Below are positions 40,828 through 49,289 of a stretch of 64,000 nt of DNA, piece after piece (position 1 is the first letter of the stretch; each line of letters opens with the position of its first letter). Made by a program: the position numbers and the translations under genes. The DNA is from Aeromonas jandaei. GTDB taxonomy: Bacteria; Pseudomonadota; Gammaproteobacteria; Enterobacterales; Aeromonadaceae. The stretch covers positions 3,936,001-4,000,000 of the forward strand of contig NZ_CP149571.1 in NCBI RefSeq assembly GCF_037890695.1, written 5' to 3'. The notes below the pieces were generated by a model, which made no database searches, was not told the origin of the DNA, and worked only from the letters and a program-made list of their open reading frames with translations.

Positions 40828-41739
40828 ATGTGGTTTAAAAACCTGCAAGTGTACCGCTTTACCCGCCCGTTCGACCTGACCGCCGAACAACTGGAAACCC
40901 AGCTCGAAACCCTGACCTTCACCCCCTGCGGCAGTCAGGATATGTCCCGCTTCGGCTGGACTCGCCCGCTCGGCAAGTTCGGCAGCACCCTGACCCACTC
41001 CGCCAACGGCCAAATCCTCATCTGCGCACGCAAGGAGGAAAAGCCCATTCCATCCACTGTCATCAAGGACGCGCTGGCCGAGAAGGTAGAAGCGATCGAG
41101 TTCGAGCAGGGGCGCCCCCTCAAGAAGAAAGAGAAGGAGGCGCTGAAAGAGGAGCTGCTGCACACCCTGCTACCCCGCGCATTCAGCCGCACCGCCAACA
41201 CCTACGCGTGGATCAATCCAGCCGACGGCCTGCTGATGGTCGATGCCCCATCAGCCAAGAAGGCCGAGGACGTGCTGGCCCTGCTGCGCAAGTCCATCGG
41301 CAGCCTGCCAGTGGTGCCGGTGGCGCTCAAGAACCCGCCCGAAATCACCATGACCGAGTGGCTGCAAGAGGGCAACCTGCCGGCAGCTTTCACCCTTGAG
41401 GATGAGTCCGAGCTGCGCAGCGCCATGGAACACGGCGGGATCGCCCGCTTCAAGCAGCAGGATCTGATGACCGATGAGGTAAAAAACCACCTCGCCAACG
41501 ACAAGCTGGTCACCAAGCTGGCCCTCTGCTGGGGTGAAAGCATCAGCTTCGTGCTGGGTGATGACCTCTCCATCAAGCGCCTCAAGTTCAGCGAGGAGCT
41601 GCGCGAGCAGAACGACGACATCACCAGCGAGGATCCGGCCTCCCGTCTGGATGCCGACTTTGAACTGGTGACCGGCGAGCTGTCCCAGTTTATCCCGGCA
41701 CTGTTTGCCGCCTTGGGTGGCGAGGAGGCTCCGCTATGA
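40828..41739 (+). CDS. rdgC: Recombination-associated protein RdgC
   Basis: 303 residues, the same length as E. coli RdgC. Start MWFKNLQVYRFTRPFDLTAE; other signatures are GWTRPLGKFGSTLTHSANGQ, LLPRAFSRTANTYAWINPAD and KLALCWGESISFVLGDDLSI. RdgC forms rings on double-stranded DNA and limits RecA action. A phage-borne copy is coupled to the next gene (ATGA). In phages it may control recombination or RecA during replication. Confidence 0.9.
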   Translation: MWFKNLQVYRFTRPFDLTAEQLETQLETLTFTPCGSQDMSRFGWTRPLGKFGSTLTHSANGQILICARKEEKPIPSTVIKDALAEKVEAIEFEQGRPLKKKEKEALKEELLHTLLPRAFSRTANTYAWINPADGLLMVDAPSAKKAEDVLALLRKSIGSLPVVPVALKNPPEITMTEWLQEGNLPAAFTLEDESELRSAMEHGGIARFKQQDLMTDEVKNHLANDKLVTKLALCWGESISFVLGDDLSIKRLKFSEELREQNDDITSEDPASRLDADFELVTGELSQFIPALFAALGGEEAPL

Positions 41740-42251
41740 CCAGTTTCTACAAGACCACCGACGCCAGCGTGCTGGCTGCCCACGCAACCTTTGAAGCCGC
41801 AAAGAGCGCCCTGATTGAGAAGGCCAGCGCACTGGGCAAGGAGTTCGATGGCAAGCCGAAGTTCTGCAGCGACGTAAACCGGTTCAAGTGCGCTCATCTG
41901 GTGCTGAACAACTACTACCAGCGTGAAGATAAAGACCTCTGGACCAAGCCTGACCAGAACTACCTGTCAAAGCCACGCCGGGGGAAGGTGAAGGGTAAGG
42001 CCAAGGAGCAAAGTGAGCTGCAGGATCGCTACTGGGATATGTTCCCCGAATCTGTTGAGGCCAATCCACTTTACGAGTCAATGGGACTGAACTGGGGTGA
42101 GCTGCTGTTTGGCGGTGGCTTCACCATGTTTGCCCATGACGGCGCGATTTACCTGCGCACCGGTGCCAAGGTCGGGCCGATGATGACCGAGATCTTGGGT
42201 AGCGAGTTCCATGCGGCTGAGCAAAGCCTTGGACAGGAGAAGGCAGCATGA
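41736..42251 (+). CDS. Hypothetical protein (171 aa)
   Basis: Overlaps rdgC and the next gene by four bases each. Helical N-terminus (VLAAHATFEAAKSALIEKAS) and basic middle (LSKPRRGKVKGKAKEQSELQ). Nothing recognised. Confidence 0.65.
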   Translation: MTSFYKTTDASVLAAHATFEAAKSALIEKASALGKEFDGKPKFCSDVNRFKCAHLVLNNYYQREDKDLWTKPDQNYLSKPRRGKVKGKAKEQSELQDRYWDMFPESVEANPLYESMGLNWGELLFGGGFTMFAHDGAIYLRTGAKVGPMMTEILGSEFHAAEQSLGQEKAA

Positions 42252-42859
42252 CCGAACACACCAAGGGCCTTCTGGCCCTTTTTCGTAACGGCCAGTCGGT
42301 CGGGTCTGTCGATGGCACCGGAGTCTGCGAAGTATGGCCGCGGGATGAGAGCGGCTTTCCAGACAGCGAAGGCAAGGCCAATGCCCGTCGCATCGTCGCC
42401 TGCTGGAACCTGCTGGACGGCTACCCCACCGAGGAGCTGGAGGGGGTGACGCTGGCCGAGTTTGTGGCCAAGCAAGCCTTCATCAGCCAGTTTGGCGCCA
42501 ATGACGGGATCAACCTCACCATTTCAGGCGTCGCGGTGCAACTGCTGGCGGCCTCGTTCGCTGGCCAGTTCAAGGCCAGTGGTGCCACCAACTACCTTGA
42601 GCTGAGTGGTAACCACCCGGAAACCGGTCCCTTCACCATCACCATGCAGCGCAAGCATGGGCTAACCCCTGCAGAGAAACTGGCCGCCATAACCAAGCAG
42701 CGGGATGTGCTGCTAGAGGCGCTGAATGGTGTGCAGGGAGTGATGAACAACAGCCAAGGCGTGACTGGCTGGCACAAGAACGGCGACATCGCCACCTGGG
42801 ACGAGCTGCTCCCGGAAGTGCCCGCCGCCCTCGAATTTGTGGAAGGAGAGCAATCGTGA
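42248..42859 (+). CDS. Hypothetical protein (203 aa)
   Basis: Coupled by ATGA at both ends. Begins TEHTKGLLALFRNGQSVGSV and GKANARRIVACWNLLDGYPT, a pattern common in small phage-borne proteins of the early right operon; later part HGLTPAEKLAAITKQRDVLL is helical. Function unknown. Confidence 0.65.
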   Translation: MTEHTKGLLALFRNGQSVGSVDGTGVCEVWPRDESGFPDSEGKANARRIVACWNLLDGYPTEELEGVTLAEFVAKQAFISQFGANDGINLTISGVAVQLLAASFAGQFKASGATNYLELSGNHPETGPFTITMQRKHGLTPAEKLAAITKQRDVLLEALNGVQGVMNNSQGVTGWHKNGDIATWDELLPEVPAALEFVEGEQS

Positions 42860-43704
42860 AGCGATACGATCTTGAGCTGACCGCAACAGGGCCGGTCATG
42901 GAAGAGCGTGAACAGGGGGCTTTTGTCCCCTTTTCCGAAGTGAGCGGGATGGCCGATACAGTCATGAAGATGGGCGGCCGCTGCACGTTGCTGGCCGACC
43001 TGCTGCGTGAGGTGACCAAAATAGTGCCGGCGATCGGCGTGGCAATTGACGACCTGCCGGTTGTTGATGCCTTTCTTGAGCGAGTGGAAGTGGTGCTGGC
43101 TGGCAAACTGCCAGAGCAACACTCTGACGATGCGGCAGTTGACCGCTTTGCTGCTGCAATGAAGGTCAAGCTGGCCGCCGCTCGCGCCAAGGGGCGTGGT
43201 GGATGGGATGACCCTGCAGCCTGCTCCGTTGAATACTTGGCCGACCTGCTGGTAGATCATGTAGGCAAGGGGAATTGCGGGACGTTCGAGGATGTGGCGA
43301 ATTTCGCCATGATGCTCCACCAACGCGGCGCAGATCCAGCCGTGCTGGCACATTCAGCGACCATGACAACATGCTCCAGATGCAAAGGTCATGGGATGAT
43401 TGGTGGTGTTACCGGTCAGACGCCTGAGAGCATTGATTTCTGGGAGGCTGAGTGTCCTGATTGCAGCGGAAGAGGGAAGGTAAAGGTTGAATGCCGCACC
43501 ATCACCGAAGGTCAGGAGCTTGAGCTGATAACCGTGCTGCAGTCCATCGTGAACGGATTCAGCGACGATCCTGCCCATGATGCGGCAGCGCTGCTCAAGC
43601 GGATTACCGGTGAAGTGCCGTGGGATGGTGATTCCTTCCAGCTTCCGTCACGCCAAGGAGGTGAGCCGTGCGCTATCGCGAGCCCATCATCCAGCCAGGC
43701 CTGA
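42856..43704 (+). CDS. Hypothetical protein with DnaJ-like zinc finger (282 aa)
   Basis: Residues about 170-220 have CSRCKGHGMIGGVTG and CPDCSGRGKVKVEC, two CxxCxGxG units as in the DnaJ zinc finger. The N-terminal half is helical (DTVMKMGGRCTLLADLLREV). Such phage proteins are often regulators or Q-like, but the rest of this protein does not resemble Q. It overlaps the next gene by 37 bases. Confidence 0.65.
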   Translation: MKRYDLELTATGPVMEEREQGAFVPFSEVSGMADTVMKMGGRCTLLADLLREVTKIVPAIGVAIDDLPVVDAFLERVEVVLAGKLPEQHSDDAAVDRFAAAMKVKLAAARAKGRGGWDDPAACSVEYLADLLVDHVGKGNCGTFEDVANFAMMLHQRGADPAVLAHSATMTTCSRCKGHGMIGGVTGQTPESIDFWEAECPDCSGRGKVKVECRTITEGQELELITVLQSIVNGFSDDPAHDAAALLKRITGEVPWDGDSFQLPSRQGGEPCAIASPSSSQA

Positions 43705-43886
43705 CCAGGGAAGAAGCCGCCGACGCCCGGGAGCGATACCTAAAGATCAACCCCGGCGCTAAAGTCACCATCGACAGCCAGCCAGATAACCCCCAACTCA
43801 AGACCCTGATAGCCCACCTCCCAGTGCTGCCGTTCCGGCGCGTCATGGAGCCCGGCTTTATCGGTTATCGGGGGTGGCGATGCTGA
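43668..43886 (+). CDS. Hypothetical protein (72 aa)
   Basis: GTG start at 43668 after GGAGGTGA. Basic and Pro-rich, YREPIIQPGLTREEAADARE. Overlaps neighbours on both sides in other frames. Confidence 0.58.
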   Translation: MRYREPIIQPGLTREEAADARERYLKINPGAKVTIDSQPDNPQLKTLIAHLPVLPFRRVMEPGFIGYRGWRC

Positions 43887-44098
43887 CTGACCCCAACAAG
43901 CAGGCGGCTCTCGAGCGCGCCCTGCACCAGATAGCCCAACTACAGGCCAGCCAACCAGCTGGCCTTCCTATTTCCACCGAGTCCCGCTCCCGCTCCGGCT
44001 TTCGCTGTAAGAGCATCGAGCTCGAGCACGGCCGCGATGTGTACCGCGCCCAGTGCCCCTACGTCGGGATCTCGATCAGCATGAAGGATGTGAAATAG
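43880..44098 (+). CDS. Hypothetical protein (72 aa)
   Basis: ATG 43880 overlaps the previous stop by seven bases. Helical start (DPNKQAALERALHQIAQLQA) and a Cys-containing end (SGFRCKSIELEHGRDVYRAQ). Nothing recognised. Confidence 0.58.
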   Translation: MLTDPNKQAALERALHQIAQLQASQPAGLPISTESRSRSGFRCKSIELEHGRDVYRAQCPYVGISISMKDVK

Positions 44099-44100
44099 CC

Positions 44101-44406
44101 ATGGCGAAAATCTACATAGCCGGCCCGATGTCCGGCCTGCCCAACTTCAACCGCGACGCCTTCAACAAGGAGGCTCTGCGCCTGCAAGGCCTTGGCCATG
44201 TGGCGCTAAACCCAGCAATCCTGCCGGATGGCCTTGAGCAGCACGAATACATGGCCATCTGCATCGAAATGGTAAAGATGGCCGATCAGCTGGTGTTACT
44301 ACCCAACTGGGAGCGCAGCGCCGGGGCTACCGCTGAGCATGCGCTGGCCATCAAGCTCGGCAAGCCGGTGATCCTGACCTCCATCCCGCATGAGGAGGCA
44401 GCGTGA
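44101..44406 (+). CDS. DUF4406-type nucleoside deoxyribosyltransferase-like protein
   Basis: 101 residues, ATG 44101. The family pattern is clear: MAKIYIAGPMSGLPNFNRDA at the start, LNPAILPDGLEQHEYM in the middle and VLLPNWERSAGATAEHALAI near the end. Related to nucleoside 2-deoxyribosyltransferases; in phages it is thought to act on nucleotides, but the substrate is unknown. Confidence 0.8.
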   Translation: MAKIYIAGPMSGLPNFNRDAFNKEALRLQGLGHVALNPAILPDGLEQHEYMAICIEMVKMADQLVLLPNWERSAGATAEHALAIKLGKPVILTSIPHEEAA

Positions 44407-44492
44407 CCAAACAAAAGGCGGCCGGGATCGCAATCCTGGCCATTAGCATTCTGGCCGTCATCGTGGCGGCCGACCTGTTTGTGAAGGGGTGA
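44403..44492 (+). CDS. Very small membrane protein (29 aa)
   Basis: GTG at 44403 overlaps the previous stop (GTGA). One hydrophobic helix, AGIAILAISILAVIVAADLF, after a basic start (TKQKA). Single-helix proteins of this type occur in phage early operons; function unknown. Confidence 0.5.
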   Translation: MTKQKAAGIAILAISILAVIVAADLFVKG

Positions 44493-44494
44493 GT

Positions 44495-44749
44495 ATGTGC
44501 AACTGCCAGACAATGGCGCGCGACCTATCCGAAACGCTCGGCGGGCGCTTTCCGCCAAGCACCCACGCGCCGAAGTGCGAGGACTTCAAGCAACTGGAGT
44601 TCGCCTGCATCAAGTTCGACAACGCCAGCTTTATCGTGCCGGCGGATGAGCGTGATGGCGTGCTCGAGAACATCGACGGGCCGCACCATGTTGAAACCGT
44701 GATGCTCACCAAAGACCAGTTCGACAAGCTGCCGGAGTGGGAGGGGTGA
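44495..44749 (+). CDS. Hypothetical protein (84 aa)
   Basis: ATG 44495, or GTG 44489 overlapping the previous stop. Mixed composition (LSETLGGRFPPSTHAPKCED, AFIVP-like core), ends LTKDQFDKLPEWEG. No match known. Confidence 0.6.
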   Translation: MCNCQTMARDLSETLGGRFPPSTHAPKCEDFKQLEFACIKFDNASFIVPADERDGVLENIDGPHHVETVMLTKDQFDKLPEWEG

Positions 44750-44753
44750 GCTG

Positions 44754-44903
44754 ATGGCTATTTACACATGCTATTGGTGCCGCAAGCGCGTCGAAGAGGA
44801 GCATTTGATTCGTCGTGATTCACGAGGATTTTGCAGCAGTGGCTGTATTGTCGCGTTTGTGAACAATGGATGCCAACGCAAGGCAGGAAAGCGGAAGGAT
44901 TAA
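44754..44903 (+). CDS. Small Cys-rich protein (49 aa)
   Basis: ATG 44754. Two Cys pairs (YTCYWCRKRV and FCSSGCIVAF) suggest a treble-clef zinc fold. It closely follows the 84-aa gene and ends with a basic tail. Confidence 0.6.
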   Translation: MAIYTCYWCRKRVEEEHLIRRDSRGFCSSGCIVAFVNNGCQRKAGKRKD

Positions 44904-44959
44904 CGGCCCTTCCTTCAATCCAATTGGCGCCCCATCCTCAAGGACAGGAGGGCCACGCC

Positions 44960-45400
44960 ATGCAACAGCTACAACTCATCGACCAGAGCAACCAACTGCT
45001 GGATGATCTGGTTAATACCGTACTCTCCCCCACCCTTTCTCAATCGGCCAAGCTCGCCGAGATCGGCCGCATCCTGGCACACTTCGACCTGCCAATCGAA
45101 GCGCCGCGGGTAACCGGTCAGCTCTGGAGCGCAACTGATCTGGGCAAGGAGTTGGGGGTGAGCGCCCAAGCCATCGGCAGGCTCGCCAACCAGCACAACC
45201 TGAAAACCACCGAACTGGGAGAATACCGCCTTGACCAGGCGGCCAACTCCCGCAAGCAAGTTCAAACCTTTTACTACAACCAGCTCGGGCGTCACCGGCT
45301 CGAGTCTCTTTTAACCGCGAGGACCGTACACCATGGGAACAGCAGCAGATCCGGCAGTCAGCCATATTCAGGGCCAGCTCATCATAATGAGAATGCCTGA
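44960..45400 (+). CDS. Putative HTH protein (146 aa)
   Basis: ATG 44960 with GGAGGG eight bases before. Residues about 65-95 (WSATDLGKELGVSAQAIGRL then ANQHNL) form a helix-turn-helix of the kind found in small phage regulators. Lies just before xis and int and may regulate them or early genes. Overlaps the excisionase frame by 68 bases. Confidence 0.65.
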   Translation: MQQLQLIDQSNQLLDDLVNTVLSPTLSQSAKLAEIGRILAHFDLPIEAPRVTGQLWSATDLGKELGVSAQAIGRLANQHNLKTTELGEYRLDQAANSRKQVQTFYYNQLGRHRLESLLTARTVHHGNSSRSGSQPYSGPAHHNENA

Positions 45401-45590
45401 CGCCATCCCGCTCAGCACCTACCTGAGCACCATCGAGATCACCGACCGGGATACCATCAACAAGCGGATCCAGCGCGGCATCTGGCAACTGGGGGTTCAT
45501 ATCGTCAACGTGGACGGGGTGAAAGAACGCTGGGTTAACATCGCAGAGGTGACAAAGTGGGCAATGAAAAACAGCTCCCACGCGGCGTGA
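45333..45590 (+). CDS. xis: Excisionase-like protein
   Basis: Up to 85 residues from ATG 45333 (GAGG upstream); ATG 45387/45393 would give a shorter form. The core PLSTYLSTIEITDRDTINKR and IQRGIWQLGVHI, then VKERWVNIAEVTKWA, is the winged-helix excisionase pattern. The gene overlaps the integrase start by 34 bases, as xis commonly does. Xis bends DNA at the attachment site to direct excision. Confidence 0.75.
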   Translation: MGTAADPAVSHIQGQLIIMRMPDAIPLSTYLSTIEITDRDTINKRIQRGIWQLGVHIVNVDGVKERWVNIAEVTKWAMKNSSHAA

Positions 45591-46732
45591 CGGTCCGTGG
45601 TGAGACCATCAATATCACCTTTACCTTCAAGGGGGTTCGCTGCCGTGAGCCCCTGTCCAACCTGCCAAACACCACGGCAAACGTGCGCTATGCCTCCCGC
45701 CTGCTCGGCGAGATCCAGGGCAAGATAGAGCGTGGCCAGTTCGCCTACGCAGACTACTTCCCGAAATCGAAGAAGCTGCGCATGTTCGGCGGCGCGTCGA
45801 TCGCTGCCAAGGTATCTGACTATCTGGATGAGTACCTGCACCGCTGCGAAAGCCGCGGGCTGAGCCCGTCAACCATGGTCGGGTACCGCAAATGCCACAA
45901 GGCGCTGGCCGATCTGCATGGGATCACTGTATCCGAGCTGACCCCGGCACAGGTAAAGAACTGGCTGGTAAGAAGCAGCACCACCGCCAAGACGGCCCGC
46001 AACCGGCTGTCGTTCCTGCGCAGTGCCATTGACGAGGCGGTTACAGATGGGCTGTTGCCATCAAACCCGGTGTCGCTGGTCACCGTGTCCAGATATTTGG
46101 ACGTGGATTCAGCTCCTGAACAGGGAGCCAAATCTGTGGACCCGTTCAGCCCGGATGAAGTGGCCGCCATCATATCGACCGCTCACGGCATCAATGAGCA
46201 GTGGGCAAACCTGTTCGCGTTTGCGTTCGCCACCGGCATGCGCCCGTCCGAGATCTGCGCCCTGCGCTGGGGGTCAATCGACTGGATTGGTAACACCATC
46301 CAGGTGTCGGCCGCCAAAGTGGTCGGTGTCATCAAGACCACCAAGACCCGGGCCGGGACGCGAACCATTGAGCTGACGAGTGATGCGCTGGCGGCGCTGA
46401 TCAGCCAGAAGCGCTTTACCTTTATGCGCGGCGAGTACGTGTTTGAAGATCCGAAGCTCAACGAGCCATGGTCTGGGGCTGAGTCCATCAGAAAGAAAGC
46501 CTGGCTCTACACCCTCCGGCGATCAGGTGTTCGCTATCGCCACCTCTACCAGACCCGCCACACCTTCGCTACGGCCAACATCAGCCGCGGCTGCAACCTG
46601 TTTTGGCTCGCCACACAGATGGGTCACAAGGGGCCGGAGATGCTATTTCGGCACTACGGATCCTACCTCGCCGAGTACGACGGCCAGACAGCAAAAGCGC
46701 CAATCCTGATCCAAAATCCAACCGGAAAATAA
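45557..46732 (+). CDS. int: Tyrosine-family site-specific integrase
   Basis: 391 residues, GTG start 45557. N-terminal arm-binding part (GVTVRGETINITFTFKGVRC) of the DUF3596 type, a core-binding domain at about 85-170 (SPSTMVGYRKCHKALADLHG) and the catalytic domain at about 200-380: Arg in ATGMRPSEICALRW, His/Arg in YRHLYQTRHTFATA, His in ATQMGHKGPEML and Tyr in FRHYGSYLAEYD. All catalytic residues are present. It stops 33 bases before the ssrA-like attachment sequence. Confidence 0.93.
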   Translation: MGNEKQLPRGVTVRGETINITFTFKGVRCREPLSNLPNTTANVRYASRLLGEIQGKIERGQFAYADYFPKSKKLRMFGGASIAAKVSDYLDEYLHRCESRGLSPSTMVGYRKCHKALADLHGITVSELTPAQVKNWLVRSSTTAKTARNRLSFLRSAIDEAVTDGLLPSNPVSLVTVSRYLDVDSAPEQGAKSVDPFSPDEVAAIISTAHGINEQWANLFAFAFATGMRPSEICALRWGSIDWIGNTIQVSAAKVVGVIKTTKTRAGTRTIELTSDALAALISQKRFTFMRGEYVFEDPKLNEPWSGAESIRKKAWLYTLRRSGVRYRHLYQTRHTFATANISRGCNLFWLATQMGHKGPEMLFRHYGSYLAEYDGQTAKAPILIQNPTGK

Positions 46733-46764
46733 AAAATCCTTATAGTTCAATTGGTAAAGCTGCA

Positions 46765-46798
46765 CGGTCCGGGGGTTCAAATCCCCCCAGCTCCACCA
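46765..46798 (+). other. ssrA: Prophage right attachment site: 3' end of a tmRNA (ssrA)-like gene
   Basis: CGGTCCGGGGGTTCAAATCC and CCCCAGCTCCACCA form a T-arm and acceptor 3' strand ending in CCA. The CAGCTCCACCA end is that of ssrA in enterobacteria. The 5' part of the gene is absent here. Just upstream, phage DNA at 46738-46760 resembles a tRNA D-arm (tagttcaattggtaaagc). Integrases of this type often use ssrA, leaving the intact copy at the other end. Confidence 0.7.
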
Positions 46799-46807
46799 AA
46801 CGTTTGG

Positions 46808-46838
46808 AAAGGGCCACCTCGCAAGAGGTGGCCCTTTT
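46808..46838 (+). terminator. Terminator after the attachment site
   Basis: AAAGGGCCACCTC-GCAA-GAGGTGGCCCTTT stem followed by TT; probably the original terminator of the tmRNA gene, in host DNA. Confidence 0.88.
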
Positions 46839-46887
46839 TATTTCTCGGTTTTCGGCAAACTCCCAACCCGCACATATCACCGCTGAT

Positions 46888-47766
46888 CTAGCTATGGCTT
46901 ACAAGTGTTGTCGGTTCAGACATCAGGGTGATGGTCATGGCGATGCTCATGGTGTCGCCGCGCTGCAGCAGCCGCAAACCGGGGTGACCGGCCATGTGGT
47001 GGGCATTGGCGGCGTGGCTCTGAGGCTCAAGACAAACAAAACCGCTCGTTTCATCCGGCTGATAGAGCATCAAGAAGGGGGCGTCGCTGGCCACCTTCAA
47101 CCACTGCTGGCGGGCGGGGTGAACCAGCTCGGCCGTACCATGCCAGCCGCCGTAACAGTGGTTGAGCCACCCTTGCGGGCGAGCCCACTGGCGAAAGTCG
47201 AGGTGGGGTGCAAGCCTGCTCGACCAGTCGGTCGGCAGATGATCCGGCCCCTCTTGCCAGACACCGCTTGCCAGAAAGCGAATCTTTGTCTGCTCGTCGC
47301 GCCAGAAGAAGGGGTGAAAGCCCGCGCCGTAGAGACAGGGCACCTCCCCCAGATGGGTCAGACTGATGCGTGCCAGCAGGCTCACCCCCTGCAGTCGATA
47401 GTCAATCTCGGCCAGATAGTGAAAAGGGCCGCATTGGCTGGCAAGCTGCAGCGTCACCGAACTGGCTGAGCCTGCCACCCGCTGCCATGGCAGCAACCAG
47501 CCATCGCCATGCAGGAAGAAGTCGGGATCAACCGGGCTTTCTGGCAAACGGTGCTCCTCCCCCCACAACTCAAAACAGTTGCCTGCAACCCGGTTGGCCA
47601 GCGGCACCATGGGAAGGAGGGCGCTTTCGCCGGGATGACAAGATGCACCGGGGTCACTATCGCGCAGCAACGGGCGCCCCTGCTCATCCTCAAGACCCAG
47701 CAGACAGGCCCCTTGGGTTGAAACCCGCATCCTAAGATGCGGGTTGCTCAATGTGTAAACCGTCAT
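46888..47766 (-). CDS. Aldose 1-epimerase (GalM-like)
   Basis: 292 residues; ATG 47766 overlaps the transporter stop by four bases. GalM-family features are PMVPLANRVAG, FLHGDGWLLPW (His), GAGFHPFFW (His) and the catalytic Glu in CLEPQSHAANAHHM. It interconverts alpha and beta anomers of a sugar. The place after a sugar transporter fits a role in sugar use; the sugar is unknown. Confidence 0.85.
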   Translation of the reverse strand: MTVYTLSNPHLRMRVSTQGACLLGLEDEQGRPLLRDSDPGASCHPGESALLPMVPLANRVAGNCFELWGEEHRLPESPVDPDFFLHGDGWLLPWQRVAGSASSVTLQLASQCGPFHYLAEIDYRLQGVSLLARISLTHLGEVPCLYGAGFHPFFWRDEQTKIRFLASGVWQEGPDHLPTDWSSRLAPHLDFRQWARPQGWLNHCYGGWHGTAELVHPARQQWLKVASDAPFLMLYQPDETSGFVCLEPQSHAANAHHMAGHPGLRLLQRGDTMSIAMTITLMSEPTTLVSHS

Positions 47767-49217
47767 GCCGAGGCGCTCGCCTTGGTCGGCGTCAGTTCGA
47801 CCTTGCCCTGCGCCAGTTGGGCTTCCAGTGCCTCCAGCGTGACGCCCTTGGTCTCGGGCACCTTGCGATAGATAAAGATGAGACCGGCGAAACAGATGAT
47901 ACCGTAGAGCAGGAAACTACCTGCGGCCCCCAACCCGGCATTGAGCAGCGGGAAGGTGTAGGTCAGCACGAAGCAGGCGATCCAGAGCGCCAGCGTACCG
48001 GCCGACATCGCCAGCCCGCGTACCCGGTTCGGGAAAATTTCGGAGAGCAGCACCCAGGTCACCGGCGCCAGCGTCAGGGCATAGATGGCGATGGCTGCCA
48101 GCACCAGCAGCAATACCGGCAAGCCCAGTACGCCTGCGGCATAGGCCGCGGCCATCATGCCGTAGATGATGGTCAGCCCCATCGAGCCAATCAGCATCAG
48201 CTTGCGACGGCCAATCTTGTCCACCATGGGCAGCGCGATCAGGGTAAACAGCAAGTTGATAAGACCTGTGGCGACGATGGATTTGAGGGTGCTGTTGATG
48301 TCAAACCCGGCGGAGGCAAAGATCTCCTGCGCATAGTTGAAGATGACGTTGATACCGCACCACTGCTGGAACACCGCCAGCACCATGCCGATGATGAGGA
48401 TGGGGCGCACCGAGGGTTTGCCCAGCTCCGCCAGCGATACCTTGTGCGCCGACTCACCCACCAGAGTCTGGCGGATCTCGGCCAGCGTCTGCTTGGCATA
48501 GGCATCCCCGCCAATCTTGCCGAGCATGCGGGCCGCCAGCTCATACTGACCATCTTTGGCCAGCCAGCGCGGTGACTCCGGCACGAAGAACATCAGTACC
48601 AGAAACGCCAGCGCAGGGACCAGTTCGGCGCCGAACATCCAGCGCCAGCCGGACTGACCGTTCCAGGTCGCCAGAATATCGGCCTGGGTGGCGTTGCTCG
48701 CAACCGGATCGGCGATCATCAGGTTGACCAGCTGGGCGGCCAGCACACCGATGACAATGGTGAGCTGGTTGATGGCAACGAACTTGCCCCGCTTGTCGGC
48801 CGGGCTGATCTCGGCGATGTACATAGGCGAGAGCGCAGAAGCCAGACCGATACCGATCCCCCCCACGATGCGATAGACCACGAACAGATCGAAATTGCTG
48901 GCCGCAGCCGTGCCCCATGCCGAGATGGTAAACAGGATGGCAGCCAGGATCAGCGGCTTCTTGCGGCCGAAGCGATCCGCCGACCAGCCGGAGATGGCGG
49001 CCCCCAGCACACAACCCACCAGCGCCGAGCTCATTGCCCAGCCGGACTGGGCCGGATCGGTGATGGAGAAATAGGCCTCATAGAAGGGCTTGGCCCCACC
49101 GATGACCACCCAGTCGTAACCAAACAGCAGACCTCCGCAGGCGGCCACCAGGCAGATCATCCAGACGTAGCCCATGTTGAGCCGGTGCGTATCCGAGCGA
49201 TGTTGAGTGTGTTCCAT
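47763..49217 (-). CDS. Sugar porter family MFS transporter (XylE/AraE-like)
   Basis: 484 residues, 12 predicted membrane helices. Sugar porter signatures are GLLFGYDWVVIGGA in helix 1, DRFGRKK in loop 2-3, VPESPRWLAKDG after helix 6, VDKIGRRK in loop 8-9 and KVPETKGVTLEALE near the end; the QQWCGINVIFNY helix 7 motif is typical of XylE/GLUT. Likely a proton-linked importer. AAGGATGAG lies before the ATG. Confidence 0.9.
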   Translation of the reverse strand: MEHTQHRSDTHRLNMGYVWMICLVAACGGLLFGYDWVVIGGAKPFYEAYFSITDPAQSGWAMSSALVGCVLGAAISGWSADRFGRKKPLILAAILFTISAWGTAAASNFDLFVVYRIVGGIGIGLASALSPMYIAEISPADKRGKFVAINQLTIVIGVLAAQLVNLMIADPVASNATQADILATWNGQSGWRWMFGAELVPALAFLVLMFFVPESPRWLAKDGQYELAARMLGKIGGDAYAKQTLAEIRQTLVGESAHKVSLAELGKPSVRPILIIGMVLAVFQQWCGINVIFNYAQEIFASAGFDINSTLKSIVATGLINLLFTLIALPMVDKIGRRKLMLIGSMGLTIIYGMMAAAYAAGVLGLPVLLLVLAAIAIYALTLAPVTWVLLSEIFPNRVRGLAMSAGTLALWIACFVLTYTFPLLNAGLGAAGSFLLYGIICFAGLIFIYRKVPETKGVTLEALEAQLAQGKVELTPTKASASA

Positions 49218-49258
49218 GACTCATCCTTATTATCTTGTCGATTGTAGGGTGCAGTGAT

Positions 49259-49278
49259 GCCCCGTACCGTGGCGGGGC
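49259..49278 (-). other. Hairpin between the TPR gene and the transporter gene
   Basis: Leftward GCCCCG-CCACGGTA-CGGGGC without a U-tract, in the 72-bp gap. May adjust expression or stability between the two genes. Confidence 0.5.
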
Positions 49279-49289
49279 GCCCGTTGTTG

